From: Thermodesulfobacteriota bacterium
GTDB lineage: Bacteria > Desulfobacterota_D > UBA1144
Length of the DNA: 64,000 nt
Reading direction: 5' to 3'
NCBI GenBank assembly: GCA_030835345.1
Contig: JAURPH010000006.1
Coordinates: 64,703 to 128,702, forward strand
In this document: piece by piece, positions 29,997-40,071 of the stretch
Layout: each line of letters starts with the position of its first letter
How positions within the stretch are numbered: the stretch's first letter is position 1
Notes under the pieces: generated by a model
Databases searched by the model: none
What the model was told of the DNA's origin: nothing
The model's input: the letters and a program-made list of their open reading frames with translations, nothing else
Made by a program: the position numbers and the translations under genes

Positions 29997-30865
29997 TATA
30001 AATTTTTAACTAAATTAGATGCTTCAATTATAGATCCTGATGTCATTAAATGAAGACCATCTAAATTTGTTTTGTATATTTTAATTAACTTTTTTAGATG
30101 GTTACTTGAGTAAGAATGAATTTTTTTATCATCATATTTTGCTAAATCCATTAAATGAGGAGAATCTATTGAAATACCACCTAATTTTTTGAGCAAATTA
30201 TTAAGGATTCTTTTGTTTTTAACAGGTAGAACCCCTGCAAAAATTTTATAATCTTTACTATCAGATAATTTTATAATTTTCTCAAAATCACTTTCAGAGT
30301 AAATTGGTTGAGTAATAAAAAATTTTGATCCTCTTTTGAGCCTTTTCTCAATAGTTGTTTTTATTTTATTGAAAGACCTATTAATATTTAATGCAGAAAA
30401 GATATTAATATTCATTTTAGACTTGGTTTCATTATTGTTAAAATCAAGCCCTTTTTTGATTTTGTTTACATTACTAATCATTTCGTCTGTAGTTAATTCA
30501 AAGACCTCTTTAGACTTTTTTGTATTCCCATATGAAATTGGATCACCTTTAACGATAAGAATATTTTTTAGTTTCATTGAAAGTGCTCCAAATATTTCGC
30601 TTTGAAGAGCCAAGGAGTTTCTATCTCTTGATGAAAAATTAACAATTAATTTTTTCGGATCAACTCCCTTTAATATAAGCTTGTGTGCTACAGCTATTGG
30701 ATTTATTCTTAATGTAGCCATTGGACAACAAGTAATGTCTAAAAAGTCAAAATTCTTTTCGTACTTAAGAATTTTATTTACAAAACTATCAGAAATCAAA
30801 TATCTAGGTGGAACGATTTCAAAAGATTTTTGGATTGTATCATTGTTTAAGTTAGAATTTATCAT
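29996..30865 (-). CDS. methylenetetrahydrofolate reductase-like (MetF superfamily)
   Basis: FEIVPPRYL...DFLDITCCPMATLRINPIAVAHKLILKGVDPKKLIVNFSSRDRNSLALQSEIFGA...ILIVKGDPIS...FFITQPIYSESDFEK. Confidence 0.82.
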   Translation of the reverse strand: MINSNLNNDTIQKSFEIVPPRYLISDSFVNKILKYEKNFDFLDITCCPMATLRINPIAVAHKLILKGVDPKKLIVNFSSRDRNSLALQSEIFGALSMKLKNILIVKGDPISYGNTKKSKEVFELTTDEMISNVNKIKKGLDFNNNETKSKMNINIFSALNINRSFNKIKTTIEKRLKRGSKFFITQPIYSESDFEKIIKLSDSKDYKIFAGVLPVKNKRILNNLLKKLGGISIDSPHLMDLAKYDDKKIHSYSSNHLKKLIKIYKTNLDGLHLMTSGSIIEASNLVKNL

Positions 30866-30867
30866 TA

Positions 30868-31797
30868 ATGCGCTTTTTAGTTTTAACTCTATTTTTCTTC
30901 ATCCTTCATTCAAATTCATATGGTATCACGAAAGAATATAATTTAATAGATAAGAAATTAATAATTTTTACTAATGATGAAATTTCTAATGAGCTAGATG
31001 ATTTGATAGAGAGGAAATTGGATGCCATATTCTCTGTAATTGATGTAAACGATTCCGATTCTTTTGTTTCAAGGTTTAATAATTTAGAGAGAAATTCACA
31101 AGTTTCTGCACCAGATTACTTTGTAGATGCTTTTTTAATATTAAAAAACTATAATAAAATATCTAAAGGATCTTTTGATCCCACAATATTTTCTATATTA
31201 TCAAAATCAAGTAAACCTGAAAAGATAAATAAGCTACTAAATTCAAGCGCTTTAAGAAAATGCGTATCCCTTAACAATATTCAGGTTAAAGCCAGTAATA
31301 TTTTTTTCAAAGCTCAGGAGTGTACTAAATTAAGTTTTGATTCAGTTATTTCAGGCATAGTTGTTGAGAATTTAAAATCAATTTTAGTCAATAGTAGTAT
31401 TCCAAATTTTTCAATTATCTATAATGGAACTATTTCAAATTTTAATCAGACTCTAGATATAAAAAATTATTTCGATTTAAAAGAAGAAATATATAAAATT
31501 ATAAACTTTGAAGATATCCCAAATTATTCTATTTATATTTTTGATAATGAAATTAAAACGTATAACATTAATCAAAAAAATAAGCAGATTATAGATGATA
31601 AGTCTGTTTTTATTTTAGTAGCATCAGATTCAATTGTGAATAATGACATTTTATCCAAGACATTAAATCTTTTGGATTTTAATAAGCTTAACAACTCAGA
31701 GTATATTAATGTCAACATACCAGTCTTTATTTCCTACAAAGTTGGAACATTTACATATTACAAACATAGTAGGAGTTTTCAAAAGTATTTAGATTAA
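30868..31797 (+). CDS. divergent ApbE-like (FAD:protein FMN transferase family) protein
   Basis: Signal peptide, SRFNNLERNSQVSAPDYFVDAFLILKNYNKISKGSFDPTIF, then CTKLSFDSVISGIVVENLKSIL. Confidence 0.6.
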   Translation: MRFLVLTLFFFILHSNSYGITKEYNLIDKKLIIFTNDEISNELDDLIERKLDAIFSVIDVNDSDSFVSRFNNLERNSQVSAPDYFVDAFLILKNYNKISKGSFDPTIFSILSKSSKPEKINKLLNSSALRKCVSLNNIQVKASNIFFKAQECTKLSFDSVISGIVVENLKSILVNSSIPNFSIIYNGTISNFNQTLDIKNYFDLKEEIYKIINFEDIPNYSIYIFDNEIKTYNINQKNKQIIDDKSVFILVASDSIVNNDILSKTLNLLDFNKLNNSEYINVNIPVFISYKVGTFTYYKHSRSFQKYLD

Positions 31798-32861
31798 ATA
31801 TCTAATTTTTTTTTGATATAATAAGGGTCAAGACTGATTTCATTTTCATCTTCTCTACCTACATGAATACTAAAGATATCTTCTAATATTCCCTCAAGGA
31901 TTTGATTGTATTTTTTGTGCTTTATTGCTTCTAAGGGTGTTAAATCGTCTAGAAGTTTAAGTTTAGTATTAAGCCATACCTCGCTTGGATCACTAATATG
32001 GCTTGGTGAAATATATTCCTCAAGCCCAATATCATTTAATACATGGTCTAGATCTGAATTTGTAAAGGAAGTAAAAACAATCTTGCTGTTGCTTATTTCA
32101 ACACTTCCTGGACTGTAATTCATTTGGTCGTCTACAAGGTTGAATACTGATGCATCTTTATCGCTATGCATTTTTTTAAAAAATTTCTTTTTTGAAATGA
32201 TTTTCTCAATCTCTTTTCTGTTCTTTACATTAAATTCTTTAAATAATATTACATTTGATGGATAGGTTTCAGAGAACTCTTTAGCACTTTTTTTAATCAA
32301 ATAATTTAATAAGTAATAATTAGTCTTTAAATAAGAAGTAGTTGATTCGAAATCATCTTTTGTTTTAAAGTTGGTTATATTTTTAATTAAATCTTTAGTT
32401 ATGAAATCCTTAAAAACTTCGATTTTACCAACAACATGATCTTCTGCATTTTTAGAGTTAATTCTAATGGACAAAACATCATTAATTTTAAATTCATTTT
32501 GATTATATATAGTAATTTTTTTATTTATTATAAGGTCTTCAAGTATATAGTAGTTATCATGATTGCTTAGAATTTTGTAAATAGACCTATAGGAATTTAT
32601 TAAGTCTTTTATATATTCATTGTTATTCTCTTTGTAATATATTGAAATAATACTTTTCTGAAAGCTTATTAAATTATAATCAAAAATAAACCAGTCAATA
32701 AATGCATCGAATTCATCAGAATTTCTAGTTTCATATGATGTTAAATCTAGAACAGAGTAGGGGTTTAAATTCCAAAGATAAAATGCTTCTTTAGCTTCAT
32801 TAAGTAAATGTTCAGATTTAGCAAATTGAATTAATTGATTATATATTTCTTCAGATTTCAT
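31794..32861 (-). CDS. uncharacterised protein coupled to photolyase
   Basis: 355-aa ORF overlapping the photolyase by 4 bp; FDAFIDWFIFDYNL near the N-terminus and WLNTKLKLLDDLTPLEAI near the C-terminus. Confidence 0.7.
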   Translation of the reverse strand: MKSEEIYNQLIQFAKSEHLLNEAKEAFYLWNLNPYSVLDLTSYETRNSDEFDAFIDWFIFDYNLISFQKSIISIYYKENNNEYIKDLINSYRSIYKILSNHDNYYILEDLIINKKITIYNQNEFKINDVLSIRINSKNAEDHVVGKIEVFKDFITKDLIKNITNFKTKDDFESTTSYLKTNYYLLNYLIKKSAKEFSETYPSNVILFKEFNVKNRKEIEKIISKKKFFKKMHSDKDASVFNLVDDQMNYSPGSVEISNSKIVFTSFTNSDLDHVLNDIGLEEYISPSHISDPSEVWLNTKLKLLDDLTPLEAIKHKKYNQILEGILEDIFSIHVGREDENEISLDPYYIKKKLDI

Positions 32862-34198
32862 AATTTTCCTACTCTATCAACATATCTTTGCATATCAAAT
32901 TTTCTATCTAGACCGTTCTTATTCATATAACGGATTTTCCCAAAAACCTCTCTTTCTTTCCATCCACGATCATGGAGACCATAACACCAAGAAACCCCTA
33001 CATATCCATTTGGACTTCTTCCGTCTAGTTGATATTTATTGTTTAGTTTAAGTGCAATACTATGTGCTTCTTTAAAGCTGTCAGACCATTCCAGAATCTT
33101 CTTTCCCCAGTACATTCTCATGTACCCGTGCATATATCCAGAGCGAAGCATTTCATTTTGTGCTGCATTCCAATATTCATCATGAGTTTTTGCATCTTCA
33201 AAGTCACTAAAGTTGTAGACATATTCTCTTTCATCTGAAGAGTGATCATTTAAAGTCTTTAATGACCAATCAGGCAAACCATTTACATTATTATAGTTTT
33301 TATTATTTAAAGTGTAATTAAAAGAAAGCTCCCTTCTAATTAATAGTTGCTCTATGAAGGATGATGAAAAATCCAATTTTCTTAAAATTAATTCTTTAAT
33401 TATATATGCAGGCGATATAAAACCATAATGCAAGTCCTTGCTCAATTTAGAAACAAACTCAAATTCTGGTTTACTACTATTTTCTTCATAATTCGATAAA
33501 TTTTCAATCAAAAAAACATTAAGATTTTCTTTTGATGTATATGCACCGTTCTTGTTTAAATTTACAGTTTCAATAAATTTATCTTTTAAATTAGCCAATG
33601 CTTTTAATATTTTTTCTTTAGTATTTTCAACTGATTTGATTCGTTTTACCTTGGATAATTCTCTAGATATGTCAAAAGTTAGATCTATTAATGAGCTAGT
33701 CGTCTTATAGTACTTTCTTCTAAATGTTGCAGCAGAATATTCTTGTTTATTTGAGATAAGTTTTGCTGGCAGGTAAAGATTGTCAATTGATATTATATTT
33801 GTATCATAATTCTTTAATAATTCCAAAGTATAGTCATTTGATCTTTTGGTATAGGTTTTATCAATTATTATAGTATGACAATCAGTTAAATTTAATCCTT
33901 CTAAACCATCAATGGTGTTAACAAATTCTAATTCATGGCCAAAATAATTTAATTCATGAACAAGTTCTATTAATCCACTTAAAAGAACAATTGTATGTCT
34001 ATCAATACAATTGTAATGAGATTCATTATGATAAAAAAAAATTTTTAGTGGTAAATTTTTTTCCAATGCTATTTCAGATGCAAATTTAAGTGAATAATTA
34101 TTGTTTGCTCTGAGTGTGTTAGATGTCCAATATGCAATAAAGCTGCCGCTATCATTACCATGTTTAATTACTTCGATCCTTTCTTTAATTAATTCCAC
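32858..34198 (-). CDS. class II deoxyribodipyrimidine photolyase
   Basis: FIAYWTSNTLRANNNYSL...MHGYMRMYWGKKILEWSDSFKEAHSIALKLNNKYQLDGRSPNGYVGVSWCYGLHDRGWKEREVFGKIRYMN. Confidence 0.95.
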   Translation of the reverse strand: MELIKERIEVIKHGNDSGSFIAYWTSNTLRANNNYSLKFASEIALEKNLPLKIFFYHNESHYNCIDRHTIVLLSGLIELVHELNYFGHELEFVNTIDGLEGLNLTDCHTIIIDKTYTKRSNDYTLELLKNYDTNIISIDNLYLPAKLISNKQEYSAATFRRKYYKTTSSLIDLTFDISRELSKVKRIKSVENTKEKILKALANLKDKFIETVNLNKNGAYTSKENLNVFLIENLSNYEENSSKPEFEFVSKLSKDLHYGFISPAYIIKELILRKLDFSSSFIEQLLIRRELSFNYTLNNKNYNNVNGLPDWSLKTLNDHSSDEREYVYNFSDFEDAKTHDEYWNAAQNEMLRSGYMHGYMRMYWGKKILEWSDSFKEAHSIALKLNNKYQLDGRSPNGYVGVSWCYGLHDRGWKEREVFGKIRYMNKNGLDRKFDMQRYVDRVGKL

Positions 34199-34575
34199 TA
34201 CCTTTTAACCTTCTTTAACCAATAAAAAATACTTATAATTAAAAAAAGAATGGGTACGAAATATAGCAAAATGTTTAGGCCTTTAACTGGTGGAGTTGCC
34301 AGAATATTGTCACCATAAATTTCTGTAAAGTAGTTTAAAATTTCTTTTTTGCTTTTACCTTCAGTAATTTTCTGTTTTATAACATCTCTCATTGAAATTG
34401 CCAACTTTGAATTTGACTCTGCTACAGTTTGTCCCTGACACACTGGACACATTAATTCATTTGATATTTCATACAAGTCTGAACTATCATTTGCTGTGGC
34501 TTGAATACTAAACAATAGAAAGATTAAGCTAATTATTAAATGATTTCGCTTTGTTAATACCTTTAAGTAGATCAT
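34198..34575 (-). CDS. ccmH: cytochrome c-type biogenesis protein CcmH
   Basis: ISNELMCPVCQGQTVAESNSKLAISMRDVIKQKITEGKSKKEILNYFTEIYGDNILATPP plus a C-terminal TM. Confidence 0.93.
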   Translation of the reverse strand: MIYLKVLTKRNHLIISLIFLLFSIQATANDSSDLYEISNELMCPVCQGQTVAESNSKLAISMRDVIKQKITEGKSKKEILNYFTEIYGDNILATPPVKGLNILLYFVPILFLIISIFYWLKKVKR

Positions 34576-35074
34576 CAGAATTTATTTTACCCACATATTT
34601 ATAGATTATTAGATTATCTTTTAGAAAATAAGTTTCAGGAACACCTGAGATTCCAAAAAAAACAGGAATTGTGTTGGTAGAATCATAAAAGTTAGGATAA
34701 TCCATTGGATTTTTTCTTTTGAAACTTAAAGCATCTTTCTTGTTATCAAAAATGTTTATTCCATAGATTTTAACATCAGGATGAAGAGTATTTCTTAAAT
34801 CTATAAATTCATTTATATCTTTAATTTCATCTTCACATGGGCCACACCAAGAAGCCCAAAAATTCAAGATTATGAATCCATTTAAATCTTTAATGTTGAG
34901 ACTGTTATCTTCATTAGATGAATCCATTTTATCAACCAAGCTTTTTAAGCTTAAAGATTCATTTACTCTTTTATTGATTTTTATAAAATTTAAATCTCCA
35001 CTAAATACAAAAGTGGATAAAAATAAATAAACGAAAAGAAATAAATTAACTTTTTTCAGAACAACACTCATCAT
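34529..35074 (-). CDS. TlpA/CcmG-like thioredoxin-fold protein
   Basis: FIILNFWASWCGPCEDEIKDINEF; next to ccmH. Confidence 0.88.
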   Translation of the reverse strand: MMSVVLKKVNLFLFVYLFLSTFVFSGDLNFIKINKRVNESLSLKSLVDKMDSSNEDNSLNIKDLNGFIILNFWASWCGPCEDEIKDINEFIDLRNTLHPDVKIYGINIFDNKKDALSFKRKNPMDYPNFYDSTNTIPVFFGISGVPETYFLKDNLIIYKYVGKINSDDLLKGINKAKSFNN

Positions 35075-35498
35075 TGTTTTTTAGCTCTGTATTAGTAGAA
35101 GGATAATCTTTATAGGCATTATCTAATAATTTCTTGATTTCTTTAAAAGTAAATCCATCTTTTAATAAGTATTTGACTGTCAATGCTACATCTATACATA
35201 TCGGACAGTTAACACTGTGTGAGGTTAGTGTAATCATATTGTTATTCTGATCAATGTCTTTTATGAAACAGCTTTTATTACTAGTATGTTTAATCTTTTC
35301 ACATCCACAATAACAAGAAAAATTATCAAGGATATCAGGATTCTTTATAGCATATTCATAAGCTTCTTTCGTTGATCCATTTAAGGAGTTTAAAAATGCC
35401 GCTGAGTCACTAGAGATATTTAATGCAAAACTTTGAGTAGTTAAGAAAAAAAAAATAATTAAATTAATTTTTTTAAAAAACATACCTTTACAAGTCAA
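35046..35498 (-). CDS. CYCGC-motif secreted protein
   Basis: Signal peptide; ILDNFSCYCGCEKIKHTSNKSCF...NCPICIDVALTVKYLLKDGFTFKEIKKLLDNAY. Likely start at MFFKK (35483). Confidence 0.7.
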   Translation of the reverse strand: MTCKGMFFKKINLIIFFFLTTQSFALNISSDSAAFLNSLNGSTKEAYEYAIKNPDILDNFSCYCGCEKIKHTSNKSCFIKDIDQNNNMITLTSHSVNCPICIDVALTVKYLLKDGFTFKEIKKLLDNAYKDYPSTNTELKNNDECCSEKS

Positions 35499-36783
35499 TA
35501 TCTTGAGGTTCTACTCCAGCCATCTTTTCTAATTTTGACTTATACTCTTTTAAATCAAGATTAATTCTAGCTACACCAGTTTCTATTGCAGCTTTTGCAA
35601 CTGCATAAGATTCCCATACCAGCACCCTTGGATCGAATGGAGAAGGAACAATATATTCTTTCCCATAAACTAGCTCACTTCTATTATGTTTTTTAGCAAT
35701 TTCAGGCCCGGCACCTAATTTAGCTAATTTTGCTAATGCAATAGATGCAGCAACTTTCATTTCTTCATTTATGTCTGTAGCAGCAACATCTAGTGCTCCT
35801 CTGAAAATGAAAGGAAATCCAAGAACATTATTAACTTGATTTGGGTAATCGGTTCTACCAGTCGCCATTATAATATCTTGCCTTGCCTCAAAGGCATCTT
35901 TTGGAGATATTTCAGGATCAGGATTTGCCATAGCAAAGACAATAGGGTTTTCATTCATTTTTAAAATCATCTCTTTAGAAACAACATTTCCTATAGAAAG
36001 GCCAATGAAAACATCTGCTCCATCGAAAGTATCATCTAGTGACCTACAGTCAGTCTCAACGGCGAATTCTTCTTTTTGTTTATTTAAACCTTCTCTTCCC
36101 TTGTATATGACACCCTTACTGTCACACATTAGGATATTGTTTGGATTTGCTCCAAGCGTTACAAAAAGTCGTGCACAAGATATTGCTGAGGCACCTGCAC
36201 CATTAATATTGATTTTAATATCTGACATTTTTTTATTCACAAGTTCTACAGCATTAACTAAACCTGCACCAGATATTATTGCAGTTCCGTGTTGGTCGTC
36301 ATGAAAAACTGGAATATTCATTTTTTCTTTTAGCTCATCTTCAATTCTAAAGCATTCTGGAGCTTTAATATCCTCTAAGTTTATGCCACCAAAAGTAGGT
36401 CCTAATATTTCTACAGTTCTTATAATTTCATCAACATCTGTCGTTGCTATCTCTATATCAAATGCATCAACTTGAGCAAATCTCTTAAATAAAACAGCCT
36501 TACCTTCCATAACTGGTTTACTTGCTTCAGGACCTAAATCTCCAAGTCCTAAAACTGCAGTTCCATTAGATACAACAGCAACAAGATTTCCCTTGTTAGT
36601 ATATTTGTAGACATTTTGTATATCTTCATGAATTTCTTTACATGGTTCAGCAACCCAAGGTGAGTAAGCTAATGAAAGCTGGTCCTGGGTTTCTGCTTCT
36701 TTAGTAACTTTAATTTCAATTTTACCACTTGGATCATTTGAATGATAATCTAATGCTTCTTGTCTTCTATTATTTTCGCTCAT
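35488..36783 (-). CDS. malic enzyme, short form without phosphotransacetylase domain
   Basis: [33 protein letters not shown]...[21 protein letters not shown]...[13 protein letters not shown]. Confidence 0.95.
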   Translation of the reverse strand: MSENNRRQEALDYHSNDPSGKIEIKVTKEAETQDQLSLAYSPWVAEPCKEIHEDIQNVYKYTNKGNLVAVVSNGTAVLGLGDLGPEASKPVMEGKAVLFKRFAQVDAFDIEIATTDVDEIIRTVEILGPTFGGINLEDIKAPECFRIEDELKEKMNIPVFHDDQHGTAIISGAGLVNAVELVNKKMSDIKININGAGASAISCARLFVTLGANPNNILMCDSKGVIYKGREGLNKQKEEFAVETDCRSLDDTFDGADVFIGLSIGNVVSKEMILKMNENPIVFAMANPDPEISPKDAFEARQDIIMATGRTDYPNQVNNVLGFPFIFRGALDVAATDINEEMKVAASIALAKLAKLGAGPEIAKKHNRSELVYGKEYIVPSPFDPRVLVWESYAVAKAAIETGVARINLDLKEYKSKLEKMAGVEPQDIDL

Positions 36784-36862
36784 AATATATACTCCTTAGT
36801 AATTTAATGAAATAAATACTAGTATAGAATATAATTTTTTCGGCCTTTTTCAAAGTAAATTT

Positions 36863-37555
36863 TTAATTAAAGTAATTAAGAAACTTTTGTGAATATATAT
36901 TTAAAATATATATCTTGTTGTTATAAACAAGGAAACCAAATATTAACAATAAAAGACCCATTAAAATATTAAAAATTTTATAAATTTTAATATTTTTATT
37001 TAATTTAGACATTACATTTTTATATCCAAGAGAGCCAAACAAGAAAGGTATGCCAAGACCGATTGAATAGACTCCCAACATTATAAGGGAATTAGTATAA
37101 TTTTTTCCAGCAGCAGAATATGAAAGAATAGAGGCCAATATAGGTCCTATACATGGGGTCCATGCAAGTCCAAATGAGAGTCCAAGGACAATTGGTTTAA
37201 AAAGCTTTAATCTATCAAAATATGAAAAACTATAATTTTTATTTAAAAAATCCAATTTTATTAAATTTAAATTGATTAATCCAAAGAACATTATTAGTGC
37301 TCCAGAAAATTTAATTAATATAATTTTATTTAGGTTAAGAAATAAGCCAATCGAAGTAGTTGTAAGAGCTAATAATAAAAAAATAACTGAAAATGAAATA
37401 GTAAAAATAAGTGTATTTAAAACCAATGCAGATGAAGAATTATTACCTTCATTTTTAAGTGTTGAGAGGTAAATTGGAAAAAGTGGAAATATACAAGGTG
37501 AAAAAAAGGATATTAGTCCAGCACTAAAAGCCAGAAATATAGATGAATCACCCAT
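36863..37555 (-). CDS. ccdA: cytochrome c biogenesis protein CcdA
   Basis: FSAGLISFFSPCIFPLFPIYLS...LSFGLAWTPCIGPILASIL. Confidence 0.92.
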   Translation of the reverse strand: MGDSSIFLAFSAGLISFFSPCIFPLFPIYLSTLKNEGNNSSSALVLNTLIFTISFSVIFLLLALTTTSIGLFLNLNKIILIKFSGALIMFFGLINLNLIKLDFLNKNYSFSYFDRLKLFKPIVLGLSFGLAWTPCIGPILASILSYSAAGKNYTNSLIMLGVYSIGLGIPFLFGSLGYKNVMSKLNKNIKIYKIFNILMGLLLLIFGFLVYNNKIYILNIYSQKFLNYFN

Positions 37556-37599
37556 AATTTATATTATACAGATTTCTCAAAGTTTAGTTATAATTTGAT

Positions 37600-39078
37600 A
37601 TGTCTTTAAATTTTAATTTATCTAAATCAGAAACTTTATATAATGATGTATTTCATTTTGTTACTAAGAATGAAATAAAGTCTTTAACAAAAAAATATCC
37701 TCTTCATAAAGATATAATAATCCAAGAAGTTGATATTAATAATTTTGAGGGTTCATACAATGAATCTTTAACATTTAACATAATCTTAAATGGTCAAAAT
37801 GTTAGGTTAACAATCTTAGGCCTTGGAGATAAAAAAGAGTTATCAAATGAAAAAATTTTTAGGATATCCTCTTCAATAACCTACAAGCTGACATTATTGA
37901 AGAATAAAATGTCGTCAATTGATATATCTTTGCCAAGCTCTTTTACTAGAGATGATTGTGAAAATGTATTTTTAGGTCTTTATAATGGTCATTATGCCTT
38001 TGATAAATACAAAACAAAAAAAGCTAATTTAAATGATTTAAATATAAATATTGTTCTTGATTCAATAAAAACTAATGTTTTTGATTGTATTCTCAGACGA
38101 GTTCAAGGTGTTTCCAAAGGTGTTAACATGACAAGGAATCTTGTTAATGAGCAGCCTTTTGTTCTAACACCAGAAAAAATGGCTGAGTATTCGAAATTAA
38201 TTGCGAAAAATAAAAATATTTCGTGCAAAGTTCTAGACCATGTTCAACTCAGAAAAAAAGGAATGAATGGTATTTGGGATGTTGGAAAGGGAAGTTCAAA
38301 CCTTCCAAGATTTATACACCTTATTTATAAAGGAAAATCTACGAAGAAAAAATTAAGGAAAGTTGCTCTAATTGGAAAGGGAATGACTTATGATAGTGGT
38401 GGTCTATCTATTAAGCCAGCTGATTATATGTTAACCATGAAGATGGATATGGCTGGAGCCGGGTGTGTGCTCGGAGTTTTTGAGTCACTTGGTCAACTTC
38501 AACCAGAGAATATTGAAGTACATGGCATAGTACCTACTGCAGAAAACATGCTTGGTCCAAATGCATACAAGCCTGACGATATAGTGAATGGTTTAAGTGG
38601 GAAAACTATAGAGGTTATTAACACTGATGCAGAGGGAAGGGTTATTCTGTCTGATGCAATCGAATATACAAATAAATTAGGGGTAGATGAGATGATTGAC
38701 TTAGCTACACTTACCGGTGCATGTATGGTTGCTCTAGGTAACTTTACAGCAGGATTATTCTCAAATACTCAAAAACAAGCAGATAAAATATTGAAAACAT
38801 CACTTGATACAGGTGAAAAAATTTGGCAGTTGCCCCTAGATGAGGATTTGAGGCCATCAATCGAAAGTAATATAGCAGATATTAAAAACTCTGCTTCAAC
38901 TAGATATGGTGGTGCAACTACAGCTGCAATGTTTTTACAATTTTTTGTTGATAAAAACATACCTTGGTCACACATTGATATTGCAGGACCAGCTTATATA
39001 GATACAAAAAGAAACTGGTTGGCACCAGGAGCTACAGGATTTGGTGTTATGACTTTAATAAAATACTTAGGTTTTTAA
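37600..39078 (+). CDS. pepA: leucyl aminopeptidase
   Basis: ALIGKGMTYDSGGLSIKPADYMLTMKMDMAGAG...INTDAEGRVILSDAIEYT. Confidence 0.96.
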   Translation: MSLNFNLSKSETLYNDVFHFVTKNEIKSLTKKYPLHKDIIIQEVDINNFEGSYNESLTFNIILNGQNVRLTILGLGDKKELSNEKIFRISSSITYKLTLLKNKMSSIDISLPSSFTRDDCENVFLGLYNGHYAFDKYKTKKANLNDLNINIVLDSIKTNVFDCILRRVQGVSKGVNMTRNLVNEQPFVLTPEKMAEYSKLIAKNKNISCKVLDHVQLRKKGMNGIWDVGKGSSNLPRFIHLIYKGKSTKKKLRKVALIGKGMTYDSGGLSIKPADYMLTMKMDMAGAGCVLGVFESLGQLQPENIEVHGIVPTAENMLGPNAYKPDDIVNGLSGKTIEVINTDAEGRVILSDAIEYTNKLGVDEMIDLATLTGACMVALGNFTAGLFSNTQKQADKILKTSLDTGEKIWQLPLDEDLRPSIESNIADIKNSASTRYGGATTAAMFLQFFVDKNIPWSHIDIAGPAYIDTKRNWLAPGATGFGVMTLIKYLGF

Positions 39079-39986
39079 ATTTTCGTTAAATATGGATTAT
39101 TTGGGTTAGAAATTCCCTTAACCATTTCTAAATATTGATTTTGAATCATTTTAGTTATCTTACCTGGCTTACCCTTACCAATTTTTCTATTATCTACTTC
39201 CCTAACTGGTGTAATCTCTGCAGCTGTACCAGACAAAAACACTTCATCTGCAATATATAATTCATCTCTTGTAAATTTTTGTTCTATAACCTTTATATTG
39301 TTATTTTTTGCAATAGAAAGGACACAGTTTCTAGTTATACCTTCAAGAACTGTAGTTATTGGTGTAGTTTTTATAACTCCATCACGAACTATAAAAATGT
39401 TTTCTCCTGTACCTTCTGCTACATATCCATCAGTATCTAACATTAATGCTTCATCATATCCAGATAGAAGTGCTTCTCTTTTAGCAAAGACAGAATTTAT
39501 ATAATTTCCTGAGATCTTAGATTTTGTCATGAAAGAATTAACACCCATTCTAGCAAAAGATGATATTTTCGTTCTTATTCCTTTCCTTACTCCTTCATCA
39601 CCTAAATAAGTACCCCATTTAAATGCAGCGATAATTATATTAACTTTATTTGAGCCAGGATTAATTCCAATAGCTCCTTCTCCAATAAATGCCAAGGGTC
39701 TAATATAGCAATCTTTTAAACCATTCTTCTTTAGAAGCTTAATTGTTGCTTCTTCTAGAATCTTTTGAGTATAAGGTAATTTTATAAATGCTACTTTTGC
39801 TGAATTGTAAAATCTATCATAGTGTTCTTTAAGTCTGAATATGTAAGTATCTTTTTTGTTAGAATATGCTCTAATACCCTCGAAAATTCCAGATCCATAG
39901 TGTAATCCATGACTTAAAACATGAGTAGTAGCTTTTTCCCAAGGAACGAATTTCCCGTTGTACCAAATATATTTAGATTTTTCCAT
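39075..39986 (-). CDS. ilvE: branched-chain amino acid aminotransferase
   Basis: IWYNGKFVPWEKATTHVLSHGLHYGSGIFEGIRAY...GTGENIFIVRDGVIKTTP. Confidence 0.95.
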   Translation of the reverse strand: MEKSKYIWYNGKFVPWEKATTHVLSHGLHYGSGIFEGIRAYSNKKDTYIFRLKEHYDRFYNSAKVAFIKLPYTQKILEEATIKLLKKNGLKDCYIRPLAFIGEGAIGINPGSNKVNIIIAAFKWGTYLGDEGVRKGIRTKISSFARMGVNSFMTKSKISGNYINSVFAKREALLSGYDEALMLDTDGYVAEGTGENIFIVRDGVIKTTPITTVLEGITRNCVLSIAKNNNIKVIEQKFTRDELYIADEVFLSGTAAEITPVREVDNRKIGKGKPGKITKMIQNQYLEMVKGISNPNNPYLTKI

Positions 39987-40071
39987 AATAAAATATTAAG
40001 TCATATTTTCTTCTAATTCCCGTAATTGTCAAGTTACATAAAAATATGCTTTATTATGTTATTTTGTTATT

